From: Bacteroidales bacterium
GTDB taxonomy: Bacteria > Bacteroidota > Bacteroidia > Bacteroidales > UBA12077
Direction of reading: 5' to 3'
DNA: 64,000 bases
Assembly: GCA_021108325.1 (NCBI GenBank)
Contig: JAIORB010000058.1
Span: 1 to 64,000, forward strand
Position numbers and translations under genes: made by a program. Position 1 is the stretch's first letter. Every line of letters begins with the position of its first letter. This document shows, in pieces, positions 55,813 through 64,000 of this stretch. A model generated the notes under the pieces. The model made no database searches. It was not told where the DNA came from and worked only from the letters and a program-made list of their open reading frames with translations.

Positions 55813-56450
55813 AAGAAAAACTAAAAATATTCCTTGTTGATGATCATACTTTATTTAGAGAAGGGCTTCGGTTTTTACTATCCAATAGCGAATTAGTCTC
55901 AAATATTTATGAGGCCAACAATGGTAAGGAATTACTTAAACAAGTGTTAAATATAAAACCGGACATTATTCTCATGGATATTGAGATGCCTGAGATGAAT
56001 GGTATTGAAGCTACACAGGAAGTTCTAAAATTGTATCCTGAAACCAAAATAATTGCTTTATCGATGTATGCCAACGAGAACTACTATACAGAGATGATTG
56101 ATGCAGGTGCAAAAGGCTTTTTATTAAAAAATTCGAAATTTGAGGATGTGCAAAATGCAATAGCTGATGTATATAATGGTAAGAACTACTTTTCTCCCGA
56201 AATTTTACATGCCATAATAAAGAGTCTGAATAAAAAACCTAAAAAACAAAATACCGACCTAACCGAACGGGAAGTTGAGGTACTTTATAATATTTGCAAG
56301 GGATTTTCAAATCAGGAAATGGCTGACTTACTATATATCAGTAAACGTACCGTTGACAAACACAGAGAAAATATACTATTAAAAACCCAGTCTAAAAACA
56401 CTGCGGGCTTAGTTATTTATGCTATTAAGAATAACATCTTTGAGGTTTAG
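55809..56450 (+). CDS. NarL/LuxR-type response regulator
   Basis: A 213-residue regulator. The receiver domain has DDHTLFREGL, phosphoacceptor Asp57 (ILMDIEMPEMNG) and an LLLKNS-like switch Lys. The C-terminal LuxR helix-turn-helix reads LTEREVEVLYNICKGFSNQE and ISKRTVDKHRENI. It is the cognate partner of the overlapping kinase. The phosphate transporter gene starts 121 bases downstream and could be a target, but no site is visible. Confidence 0.93.
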   Translation: MKEKLKIFLVDDHTLFREGLRFLLSNSELVSNIYEANNGKELLKQVLNIKPDIILMDIEMPEMNGIEATQEVLKLYPETKIIALSMYANENYYTEMIDAGAKGFLLKNSKFEDVQNAIADVYNGKNYFSPEILHAIIKSLNKKPKKQNTDLTEREVEVLYNICKGFSNQEMADLLYISKRTVDKHRENILLKTQSKNTAGLVIYAIKNNIFEV

Positions 56451-56571
56451 AATTTTGGCAAAATTCTTATACGTTTAAACACTTATCTTCCAATTTACGC
56501 TTTAAAACTATTCTTTAACCTTTTCAATTGAAATACTTTTGATTCAGCATTAATCAGGTTTATTTTTAATT

Positions 56572-57597
56572 ATGCTTATACCATTTTTAATACCATTTAT
56601 TATAGCAATTTTTCTAGCAATTAATATGGGTGGTAGCGGAACCGCTCCCTCATTTTCTGCTGCTTATGGCGCCAATATTATTCGTAAAGCATTAATTCCC
56701 GGATTGTTTGGTGTTATGGTATTTATAGGAGCAATTGTAGGTGGTAAAGAAACAGCAAAAACCGTTGGTAAAGGTTTGCTTGACCCCGAGATGATGAACT
56801 TTATAATTGTATCAATTATTCTTTTATCTGTCGCTATTTCTTTATTGATTGCTAATGTATTTGGGATTCCTCAATCTACCAGTCAGGCTACAGTAATGGC
56901 TGTTATAGCACCTGCTATATATTTTCATTCATTAAATACTGATAAATTATTTTTTGAAATTTTGCCTACATGGTTTATTATGCCGATAATATCATTTGTT
57001 TTAGCTTTTTTAATTGGCAAATATATTTACAAACCAATAAGAAAGAGAGGATATACTATTTCAAGGAAAGTGAATGAAAGTTATGTTCTCAAAGGTTTAA
57101 TTATACTAATGTCCTTGTATGTTGCCTTTTCAATTGGTACAAATAATGTTGCAAATGCTGTGGGACCACTTGCAACTATGGCAAGTAATGAAATAAATAT
57201 TGCAGAAGATTATTTTGTTCATGTAATGATTTTAGCAACACTAATTATAGCTCCTAGTTTTGGTATTGGCAGTTCTATTTTCGGTCATAAAGTTGTTAAA
57301 AACACGGGAAAAGAAATTGTATTATTCGGAAGAATTGAAGCAGTTATAATTGCATTTCTTTCTGCAAGTTTGTTACTAACTGCTTCTCTAATTAAAGGAG
57401 TTCCCACTTCATTGGTTCAAATAAATGTGGGTGCCATAATAGGAATCGGAGTTGCAAAACTTGGTTTTAAAAACATCTTTCGAAAAACTGAAGTAAACAG
57501 GTTTTTTGTAATGTGGGTTGTTGCTCCTATTATTGCATTCACCATTTCACTTTTCCTGACATACTTAGCAGATGAGTTAAATATGTTACAACTGTAA
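56572..57597 (+). CDS. PiT family inorganic phosphate transporter
   Basis: A 341-residue membrane protein with about ten hydrophobic segments and the two duplicated PiT signatures, here NMGGSGTAPSFSAAYGA near the N-terminus and GTNNVANAVGPLATM in the middle. The first repeat has NMGGSGTAPS in place of the common NDGANA, a known variant in this phylum. It imports phosphate or metal phosphate with a cation. Confidence 0.9.
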   Translation: MLIPFLIPFIIAIFLAINMGGSGTAPSFSAAYGANIIRKALIPGLFGVMVFIGAIVGGKETAKTVGKGLLDPEMMNFIIVSIILLSVAISLLIANVFGIPQSTSQATVMAVIAPAIYFHSLNTDKLFFEILPTWFIMPIISFVLAFLIGKYIYKPIRKRGYTISRKVNESYVLKGLIILMSLYVAFSIGTNNVANAVGPLATMASNEINIAEDYFVHVMILATLIIAPSFGIGSSIFGHKVVKNTGKEIVLFGRIEAVIIAFLSASLLLTASLIKGVPTSLVQINVGAIIGIGVAKLGFKNIFRKTEVNRFFVMWVVAPIIAFTISLFLTYLADELNMLQL

Positions 57598-57791
57598 ATT
57601 CCTTTCTGTTTTCCGTACCCTCAAAAAAATTACTTTTTATATAGCTCTTATAACAATTTATTCTATAAGAAGCATCAATTTTTATAATTCAATAAGCAAA
57701 TTCCCGGAATTTCTTTTTATCTTGCAAATAGTCTTATTATCAATAAAATAATAGATTAACTACAAGTACTTAATCATAAATAAGGAATATT

Positions 57792-59576
57792 ATGAGAGTT
57801 ATCCGTACATTCGATTTATTAGAGAGATACGAGCAAAAATTTTTAAGTAAGGAAGATGCTTTTGGAGTTAAACAAGATGGAAAGTGGGTTAAATACAGCT
57901 CGAAAGAATATATCGAAATTGCTCATCAAATTAGTTACGGGCTACTATCACTTGGTATGCAAAAAGGCGACAAAATTGTAACCATCACCAATAATCGTCC
58001 TGAATGGAATTTTGTTGATATGGGAATGGCTATGATTGGTATTGTTCACGTGCCTGTATTTACTTCTTTAAGTTCTGATGAATATGAATTTATTCTACAG
58101 CACTCCGATGCAAAATTGATATTTGTATCCGACAAAACACTATATAATAAGGTTGCTCAGGCAGCTAAAAAAATCAATAAAAATGAAATTATTTATTCAT
58201 TTGACACTATTGATGAGGTTAAGAACTGGAATGAAATTCTCAATCTGGGTAAAGAAAGTACAGTTTATTATAAAGAAGAAGTAGAAAAACTTAAGAAAAG
58301 TATTAATGAAAACGATTTCGCAACATTGATATATACATCAGGAACCACCGGTACGTCAAAAGGTGTTATGTTGTCGCATAAGAACCTTGTACAAAATTTT
58401 CTTGCTGCAGCTGAAGTATTTAAACTCACTATTGATGATAAATTTCTGAGCATTCTTCCACTATGTCATGTTGGCGGCAGAATGGGTAATTATCAAACAC
58501 AATATAATGGAAGTAGTTTGTATTATGCTGAGAATATGGGAACCATAGCCGCTAATATGAAAGAAATTAAACCCAATGGTTTTGATACTGTACCTCGTCT
58601 TCTTGAAAAAGTTTTTGATAATATAATTGCAAAGGGTAAGAAACTGAAAGGATTCAAAAAGACAATTTTCTTTTGGGCGATTAAAATTGGTTTAAAATAT
58701 AAACTCAAATGGGAAAGTAGCTGGTGGTATAAAATGAAATTAAAAATTGCAGACAAACTGATTTTTACTAAATGGCGTGATGCTTTGGGTGGAGAAATAC
58801 GAATAGTAGGATGTGGTGGTGCTACTCTACAACCCAGGCTGGAAAGAGTGTTTTGGGCGGCAGGGATTAAAGTAATAAACATGTATGGACTTACAGAAAC
58901 ATCGCCAATAATTACTATTAACAGGCAGACTATACCCGATTTAAAGCTGGGAACCGTCGGAGCATTAATCGAGGGTGTCGAGATTAAAATTGCCGATGAT
59001 GGTGAAATTCTTTGTAAAGGCCATAATGTAATGCTTGGTTATTATAAAAATTCTGAATTAACAGAACAGGTTTTCGATAAGGATGGATGGTTTCACACAG
59101 GTGATATTGGTTATATGGATAAGAATAAATTTCTTATGGTTACCGATCGAAAAAAAGAAATTTTCAAACTGTCATCCGGCAAATTTATTGCACCACAGGT
59201 GATCGAGAATAAAATAAAAGAATTGAATTGTATTGATCAAATTATGGTTGTTGGAGAGCATGAGAAATTTGCCAGTGCATTAATATCTCCAAATTTTACA
59301 TATATTAATGATTGGTGCGATCAGAATGATCTTAAATACAATTCCAATGAAGAAATTATTCAAATTCCTGAAGTATATTCCTTAATGCAGCACGACATTA
59401 AAGATTTCAATAAGAAAGTCGCTAAAGCAGAACAAATTTTAAAATTCAAGCTTATAGCAGATGAGTGGTCTCCTGCTTCAGGAGAACTATCTCCTACCTT
59501 GAAATTGAAAAGAAAATTTATTGCAGAAAAATATAGAGATCTGATTGAACAAATCTATTCTAAACAGATAGTGTAA
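57792..59576 (+). CDS. Long-chain fatty acid-CoA ligase (AMP-binding)
   Basis: A 594-residue adenylate-forming enzyme with P-loop LIYTSGTTGTSKGVMLSH, MYGLTETSP, WFHTGDIGYMD and DRKKEIFKLSSGKFIAPQ. The overall form is the eukaryote-like ACSL class. It activates long-chain fatty acids. The gene has a 194-base leader with a near-consensus TATCTTG element. Confidence 0.93.
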   Translation: MRVIRTFDLLERYEQKFLSKEDAFGVKQDGKWVKYSSKEYIEIAHQISYGLLSLGMQKGDKIVTITNNRPEWNFVDMGMAMIGIVHVPVFTSLSSDEYEFILQHSDAKLIFVSDKTLYNKVAQAAKKINKNEIIYSFDTIDEVKNWNEILNLGKESTVYYKEEVEKLKKSINENDFATLIYTSGTTGTSKGVMLSHKNLVQNFLAAAEVFKLTIDDKFLSILPLCHVGGRMGNYQTQYNGSSLYYAENMGTIAANMKEIKPNGFDTVPRLLEKVFDNIIAKGKKLKGFKKTIFFWAIKIGLKYKLKWESSWWYKMKLKIADKLIFTKWRDALGGEIRIVGCGGATLQPRLERVFWAAGIKVINMYGLTETSPIITINRQTIPDLKLGTVGALIEGVEIKIADDGEILCKGHNVMLGYYKNSELTEQVFDKDGWFHTGDIGYMDKNKFLMVTDRKKEIFKLSSGKFIAPQVIENKIKELNCIDQIMVVGEHEKFASALISPNFTYINDWCDQNDLKYNSNEEIIQIPEVYSLMQHDIKDFNKKVAKAEQILKFKLIADEWSPASGELSPTLKLKRKFIAEKYRDLIEQIYSKQIV

Positions 59577-59603
59577 TAACAGTTAGGTTTAAAAAGGAAT
59601 ATA

Positions 59604-60641
59604 TCAAGAAAGTTTCTTCTTTATCAATTCCACAAAATTATTAATATCTTCTTCTTGTGTATCAAAAGATGTCATCCAGCGTACTTCAGATCTTGATTCA
59701 TCCCAGTCGTAAAAAAAATATTCCTGTTTTAATTCCGGTATAATTTCTTTTGGAACTATGGCAAAAATACCATTTGCTTCTACTTTTTGTGTTATTTGTA
59801 TTTGTGGTATATCTTTTATTTTTGATGCTAACAGTTGCGCCATATCGTTAGCATGTTTAGCATTTTTGTACCATAAATTATTGGATAAGTATCTTTCGAA
59901 CTGAACAGAAATAAATCTCATTTTCGATGCCAGTTGCATTCCCTGCTTACGAACATATTTAAAATCCTGTCCTAATTCCTTATTTAAGAAAAGAATTGCT
60001 TCACCATACATCATACCATTTTTAGTTCCACCAAATGATAGAATATCAACACCCATATCCTTTGTAAATTCCTTAAATCCCTTATTTAGGCTTACTGCAG
60101 CATTAGCAATACGTGCTCCATCCATGTGTAAAAACATCTTATTTTGATGAGCAAAATCAGCTAATTCTTTAATTTCATCTGTAGTATAAACCGTTTCCAA
60201 CTCTGTAGCCTGAGTTATGGAAATGATTTTTGGTTGCGAATGATGTTCAAAATCAAAACCTCTTATATGTTTCTGAATCAAATCAATCGTAAGTTTACCA
60301 TCAGATGTTTCGACTGATAATAATTTAAATCCATTAAACTTTTCAGGAGCTCCGCATTCATCTTCGTTAATATGAGATGTTTCGGCACAAATCACAGAAT
60401 TCCATGATCGTGTTGCCACGTTTAAACCTAAAACATTTGCCGCCGTACCAATAAAAACAAAATATATATCAATATCATTTCCAAAATGTTCGTACAATTT
60501 TGCTTTTGCACGTTCAGTATAAATATCATCGCCATAAGCTATAGTATGACCTTCATTAGCTTCAATAATAGCTTTCATAATCTCAGGATGAACACCTGAA
60601 TTGTTATCACTGGCAAAACCGCGTTTGTTTAAAATAGACAT
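59604..60641 (-). CDS. Threonine aldolase / beta-eliminating lyase family protein
   Basis: A 345-residue PLP enzyme of fold type I. The start RGFASDNNSGVHPEIM, the aspartate motif LHMDGARIANAAVS, and the PLP lysine Lys207 (SFGGTKNGMMYGEA) fit low-specificity threonine aldolases, which cleave threonine to glycine and acetaldehyde. Substrate preference cannot be read from sequence. It stands between a converging acyl-CoA ligase gene and a palindrome. Confidence 0.9.
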   Translation of the reverse strand: MSILNKRGFASDNNSGVHPEIMKAIIEANEGHTIAYGDDIYTERAKAKLYEHFGNDIDIYFVFIGTAANVLGLNVATRSWNSVICAETSHINEDECGAPEKFNGFKLLSVETSDGKLTIDLIQKHIRGFDFEHHSQPKIISITQATELETVYTTDEIKELADFAHQNKMFLHMDGARIANAAVSLNKGFKEFTKDMGVDILSFGGTKNGMMYGEAILFLNKELGQDFKYVRKQGMQLASKMRFISVQFERYLSNNLWYKNAKHANDMAQLLASKIKDIPQIQITQKVEANGIFAIVPKEIIPELKQEYFFYDWDESRSEVRWMTSFDTQEEDINNFVELIKKKLS

Positions 60642-60666
60642 TATATTATCTTTTTTAGATTAAACA

Positions 60667-60699
60667 AACCCTGCCAGAGTTTGAAACTCTGGCAGGGTT
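60667..60699. repeat. Perfect 15-bp REP-like hairpin
   Basis: AACCCTGCCAGAGTT pairs perfectly with AACTCTGGCAGGGTT across TGA, between the C69 and aldolase genes. It is of the family of CCCTG.../...CAGGG palindromes frequent in Bacteroidota and could also work as a terminator. Confidence 0.8.
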
Positions 60700-60713
60700 A
60701 TAAAGACTTATTA

Positions 60714-62345
60714 TTAAAATTTTTCGTCATATTTAGTCCAAAGAAAATCACCCAGCTCCCAAGCTTTATCAACCACTTTAATTCCCCAATCGTTTGTATA
60801 TTTAGTCAAATATTCAATTGTTTTTTCTGGATTATTTTCATTGTATAGCTTTGAAGCTTCTTCTTCAAAGGGTTTTTGATTTTCAAAAAGCTCTTTTTGC
60901 ATTGGATTCCACACTGCATCAACATCATGGCGCATATCTCCCCAACGTTGAGCTGTCAATGTTCCTAAACGGTTAAAAGCCCACCATGCCGATTCTCTGG
61001 TAAATCCATTTACTCTACCTGGAGTTTTATATGAATCAGGTAAATCAGTTACACTGCAATAAACAGGAACATAAATCGAACTTGCTACATTATCTTGCGC
61101 CAACCAAACCACACCTCCAATTTCATCAGGTAACCAGTCGCGACACTGAATAATAGTTGCATACATTGTATACCAACGAGCAATAGTACGTTCACCAAGA
61201 AAATCAATATGCCCCGATTCATGATCAACATTGTACCAACCACCACTTACATTCGAAATCTCCAGTTGATCATAAGGCATAAAAGGATTAGCCATTGGAG
61301 AAATTATAGTCTTACCATCGCTATCAGTAGAAGTAATATTTCTTCTCATATCATAAGGTGTGCCTTCGAAGTAATCTTTAAAAACCATTACTAAATCTTC
61401 TAAAGAAACTTTTTTATCGGGCTTTACAGAAAACGGATAATTTTCATCATTTGGGTCAAGATGTAATGATGGTGCTAATAAATCAAATACTCTCCACTCA
61501 CGACGGCGAGCAGCAAAAGATTTTCTGCTTTCAGGCGCATAGGCATAACAAAAACGAAAAGTTTCATTTTCGTTCCACCAGCCATTTTCTTTGGCTACAT
61601 CAAATATATTTTCTGATGCCATAAAATAATCCGGCTGTGATAAATCAATTTCTTTTATAGTACTAGCGTTAACATTAACTGAAATATGATTATCAGGAAC
61701 ACGTTGTGCAACCCAAACAGCACCTACTTTATCTTTTCCTGAGCCAACAATTTCGAAATGCCATACTTCTTTCGGGTCAGCAATTGTTAAGCACTCGCCA
61801 TAATCGTTCCATCCGTATTTCTTCGTTAACTCACCGGCCATTTTAATTGCTTCGCGTGCAGTAGTACAACGCTCAACCATTAGCTGGCATAAACGCTGAC
61901 AATCAATCAAACCTGCATCAGACTGAAGCTCATCTCTCCCACCAAATGTTGATTCACCAATTCCAAGTTGCTTTTCGTTCATACAAGGGTATGCCGAATT
62001 AATATATTTATATGTATGTTCAACTTGTGGTATTTCTCCTATCTTGTCATGTTTATATGCAGGCATCGCTGTGGTGTTATCAGCAGTACGTTTATACATT
62101 GGAGCCTTATCACCAGTTTTATGATCTTTAGCGAATTTAATGTCCATCCACGAACGTGTTCTATGACTATCATCTGTATGTGAAGTAATCACAGATCCAT
62201 CTACCGATGCAAGTTTACCAACTGTTATTGATGTACAGCCTTCTGGCACTCCACCTTTCCAGTCACTTTTATCCTGTGCATTAATATAATTAGAAAATAA
62301 TAAGGTTAATAATAGAGTTAATGTAAGTTTGACTATTTTTTTCAT
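60714..62345 (-). CDS. C69 family dipeptidase (secreted)
   Basis: A 543-residue Ntn-type dipeptidase with a signal peptide (KKIVKLTLTLLLTLLFSNYI, ending NAQ). The catalytic Cys37 lies in PEGCTSITVGKLASVDGSV, slightly inside the mature N-terminus, so a short propeptide must be removed. Conserved blocks GIGESTFGGRDEL and WHFEIVGSGKDKVGAVWVA follow. It probably digests dipeptides in the periplasm. Confidence 0.92.
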   Translation of the reverse strand: MKKIVKLTLTLLLTLLFSNYINAQDKSDWKGGVPEGCTSITVGKLASVDGSVITSHTDDSHRTRSWMDIKFAKDHKTGDKAPMYKRTADNTTAMPAYKHDKIGEIPQVEHTYKYINSAYPCMNEKQLGIGESTFGGRDELQSDAGLIDCQRLCQLMVERCTTAREAIKMAGELTKKYGWNDYGECLTIADPKEVWHFEIVGSGKDKVGAVWVAQRVPDNHISVNVNASTIKEIDLSQPDYFMASENIFDVAKENGWWNENETFRFCYAYAPESRKSFAARRREWRVFDLLAPSLHLDPNDENYPFSVKPDKKVSLEDLVMVFKDYFEGTPYDMRRNITSTDSDGKTIISPMANPFMPYDQLEISNVSGGWYNVDHESGHIDFLGERTIARWYTMYATIIQCRDWLPDEIGGVVWLAQDNVASSIYVPVYCSVTDLPDSYKTPGRVNGFTRESAWWAFNRLGTLTAQRWGDMRHDVDAVWNPMQKELFENQKPFEEEASKLYNENNPEKTIEYLTKYTNDWGIKVVDKAWELGDFLWTKYDEKF

Positions 62346-62511
62346 ATTGATGTATATTTAAAATTTGATTTGCCAATTTACTAAAAATGTACCCTAACTT
62401 TTTACATTTCGACAATTTATTTTATTCGATTAGTTTATTTATAAATAGTTTAAAGTATTTAAAATTCTTTAAAATAACAGACTAAAAAGTACAACTAATC
62501 AAAGAAATTTG

Positions 62512-62519
62512 TAATTTTG
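62512..62519 (+). promoter_or_regulatory. Putative -7 element for the Gre-like gene
   Basis: TAATTTTG fits TAnnTTTG, 19 bases before the ATG at 62539. Confidence 0.45.
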
Positions 62520-62538
62520 ATTTTATCATTTTACAATT

Positions 62539-62991
62539 ATGGACAAGCAAAAATTAAAGAAAAATATAATAAATATTTGTATTGACACTTTAGAAAAAAG
62601 TGCACAGATAGTTCGTGAAACAATCGATGAAATTATTCAAACGGCAATTGAATATGAAGGAGATCATGACATTTTTGATCCTTTTAAGGGAGAAATGATG
62701 AAGAAAAAAGATATGCAGGTGAAGCATTTGGAAAATTACCTGGATGATATCAAATTAATTAAAAAAGCTGACCCTGATAGGATATCAGAAAAAGTTGAAT
62801 TTGGATCAATTGTTATAACTGACAAACAAAAAATGTTTATTGCTGTTGCCTTGGGTAAAATCCAGATTGAAGGAGAAATTTATTTTGCCATTTCTACGCA
62901 AGTACCAGTATTTAAAGCTATGCAAGATTTGAAAGTGGGCGACACTTTTACTATCAACAATAATCAGTTTACAATAAAAGATATTTTCTAG
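62539..62991 (+). CDS. GreA/GreB-like protein
   Basis: A 150-residue protein with an N-terminal helical hairpin of about 75 residues, as in the coiled coil of Gre factors, and a C-terminal domain (VEFGSIVITDKQKMFIAVAL, then STQVPVFKAMQDLKVGDTF) with the FKBP-like Gre_C pattern. The acidic tip of true Gre factors (D-E pair) is replaced by IFDPFKGEMMKKKD, so cleavage-stimulating activity is doubtful. It is a common uncharacterised form in this phylum. Confidence 0.7.
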   Translation: MDKQKLKKNIINICIDTLEKSAQIVRETIDEIIQTAIEYEGDHDIFDPFKGEMMKKKDMQVKHLENYLDDIKLIKKADPDRISEKVEFGSIVITDKQKMFIAVALGKIQIEGEIYFAISTQVPVFKAMQDLKVGDTFTINNNQFTIKDIF

Positions 62992-63080
62992 ACATTCCCA
63001 ATAAGTATTTCTAATCTGAATTATGCTGCAATTTTTTTTTAATTTTTTACTAATCATCAAATTATAAATGATAAAGTTTA

Positions 63081-63134
63081 AAATGCCTAAAGAATATTGT
63101 TAATTGAATCATTTTTAGTTCATTTTAGGCATTT
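63081..63134. terminator. Possible terminator with long loop
   Basis: AAATGCCTAAA pairs with TTTAGGCATTT across 32 bases, between the converging Gre-like and Fe-S genes. Confidence 0.5.
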
Positions 63135-63201
63135 ATAATTTTAATTTATTTTATATCGTACCAACAAGACACCCAAAGTTTAAAAACTTCGGTAGTCTCT
63201 C

Positions 63202-64000
63202 TTATAACAAAGCATCATATAAAATTTCAACAGGATGTAAAGCTTTACGTCCTGTTCCATCTTTAATTTGATGGCGACAACTTGTCCCGGGAGCAGCTAT
63301 TAAAGTTTCTGAACCTGCTTCACGCACCGCAGGAAAAAGTACCATCTCTCCTATTTTCATAGAAACCTCATAATGCTCTTTTTCATAACCAAACGAACCT
63401 GCCATTCCACAACAACCTGAAGGGATTTCTTCAACTGTATAATTTTCCGGGAATGAGAGCAAAAATTTAGTAGGATCGGTTGATGCTACAGCCTTTTGTT
63501 GGCAATGTCCATGCAATTTAATATGCCTTTTTTCTATCGTAAATATCTCATTTGTAATAATTCCGCGTTCAATTTCTCTTTTCAGAAATTCATCAATCAT
63601 CAGTGCATTTTCTGATAATTCCTGGGCTGTTTTCTTTAAATCGTTTCCAACTAAATCGGGATATTCATCGCGAAATGTTAGAATAGCAGAAGGTTCTATT
63701 CCCACCAAAGGTGATTTACTTGTAATAATATCTTTTAAATAGTTAACATTCGTTATGGCAATTTTACGTGCTTTTCTCAGCAAACCTTTCGATAAATAAG
63801 TTCGGCCACTATCAATATGTTTTGGTATTATCACTTCGTATCCCAAGCGGGTTAATAATTGCACAGTTTTGATACCAATATCCGTATCATTGTAATTCGT
63901 AAATTCATCGTTAAATAAATAAACTTTCCCTTTGTTTTCCTGTTTGTTTTTCAACTCAGAAATATAGTGTTTCATCCACTTATTCATGGTTTGCCCTCTA
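63202..64000 (-). CDS. FAD/Fe-S oxidoreductase, C-terminal CCG-domain part (partial)
   Basis: The gene runs off the window end. The visible 266 residues hold two cysteine-rich CCG-type domains: the second has SGCCGMAGSFGYEKEHYEVS and GTSCRHQI, and HGHCQQKA precedes it. This is the Fe-S half of fused FAD-linked oxidases of the glycolate/D-lactate dehydrogenase type. The frame is open upstream of the ATG at 63987 up to the window edge, and the sequence at MNKWMKHYISEL is mid-domain, so that ATG is probably not the start. Confidence 0.85.
   Translation of the reverse strand, partial: RGQTMNKWMKHYISELKNKQENKGKVYLFNDEFTNYNDTDIGIKTVQLLTRLGYEVIIPKHIDSGRTYLSKGLLRKARKIAITNVNYLKDIITSKSPLVGIEPSAILTFRDEYPDLVGNDLKKTAQELSENALMIDEFLKREIERGIITNEIFTIEKRHIKLHGHCQQKAVASTDPTKFLLSFPENYTVEEIPSGCCGMAGSFGYEKEHYEVSMKIGEMVLFPAVREAGSETLIAAPGTSCRHQIKDGTGRKALHPVEILYDALL

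Overview
The window is AT-rich DNA from a member of the Bacteroidota, most likely the Bacteroidales/Marinilabiliales side. The evidence is a DUF4295 gene next to rpmG-rpmB, DUF6588 and DUF6340 proteins, a DUF2027-Smr protein, gyrA followed by a TPR gene and divergent from clpC, TAnnTTTG-type -7 promoter elements, and short perfect palindromes of the kind scattered through Bacteroidota genomes. Most of the window is ordinary chromosome.

Layout. 0-8.7 kb: a small membrane protein, an alpha-2-macroglobulin-like protein and penicillin-binding protein 1C, a classical periplasmic defence/peptidoglycan pair. 8.7-15.1 kb: an accessory island of short + strand genes (TPR fragment, GIY-YIG protein, RDD membrane protein, and an overlapping ImmA/IrrE - PIN-like - unknown trio) separated by long repeats. 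15.2-29.7 kb: mostly minus-strand housekeeping genes (TPR, gyrA, rimO, ftsY, DUF4295, rpmG, rpmB, cinA, M48 protease, fabG) with clpC on +. 30-47.5 kb: signalling and envelope genes (Cache-HAMP-GAF-PAS sensor, rarA, kdsA, a beta-helix/caspase fusion, a TPR hybrid histidine kinase, a cNMP-domain kinase, a TolA-like coiled-coil protein, a serine hydrolase, a porin-like protein, a SlyD-type FKBP). 47.6-64 kb: EFR1 ferredoxin, RNase P RNA, Smr protein, queA, ygiQ, a methyltransferase, a NarL-type two-component pair, a phosphate transporter, an acyl-CoA synthetase, a threonine aldolase-like enzyme, a C69 dipeptidase, a Gre-like protein, and the C-terminal part of an FAD/Fe-S oxidoreductase cut by the window end.

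The main discovery candidate is the 9.16-15.11 kb island. It carries at least five same-orientation copies of a sequence matching the XerD-binding arm of bacterial dif (TTATGTTAAAT), and a sixth degenerate copy in inverse orientation. The copy at 15080-15107 resembles a whole dif site (11-6-11). Two copies are identical over 34 bp and bracket 3.9 kb holding the GIY-YIG, RDD and ImmA/PIN genes. Blocks of non-coding DNA are shared between sites on one side only, as expected if modules were joined at a common recombination core. All genes left of 15.1 kb are on + and most genes to the right are on - up to about 50 kb, which fits a replication terminus/dif there. I read the island as an array of Xer-integrated modules (IMEX or pdif-like) at or next to the chromosomal dif; this is inference from sequence, and no recombinase gene lies in the window.
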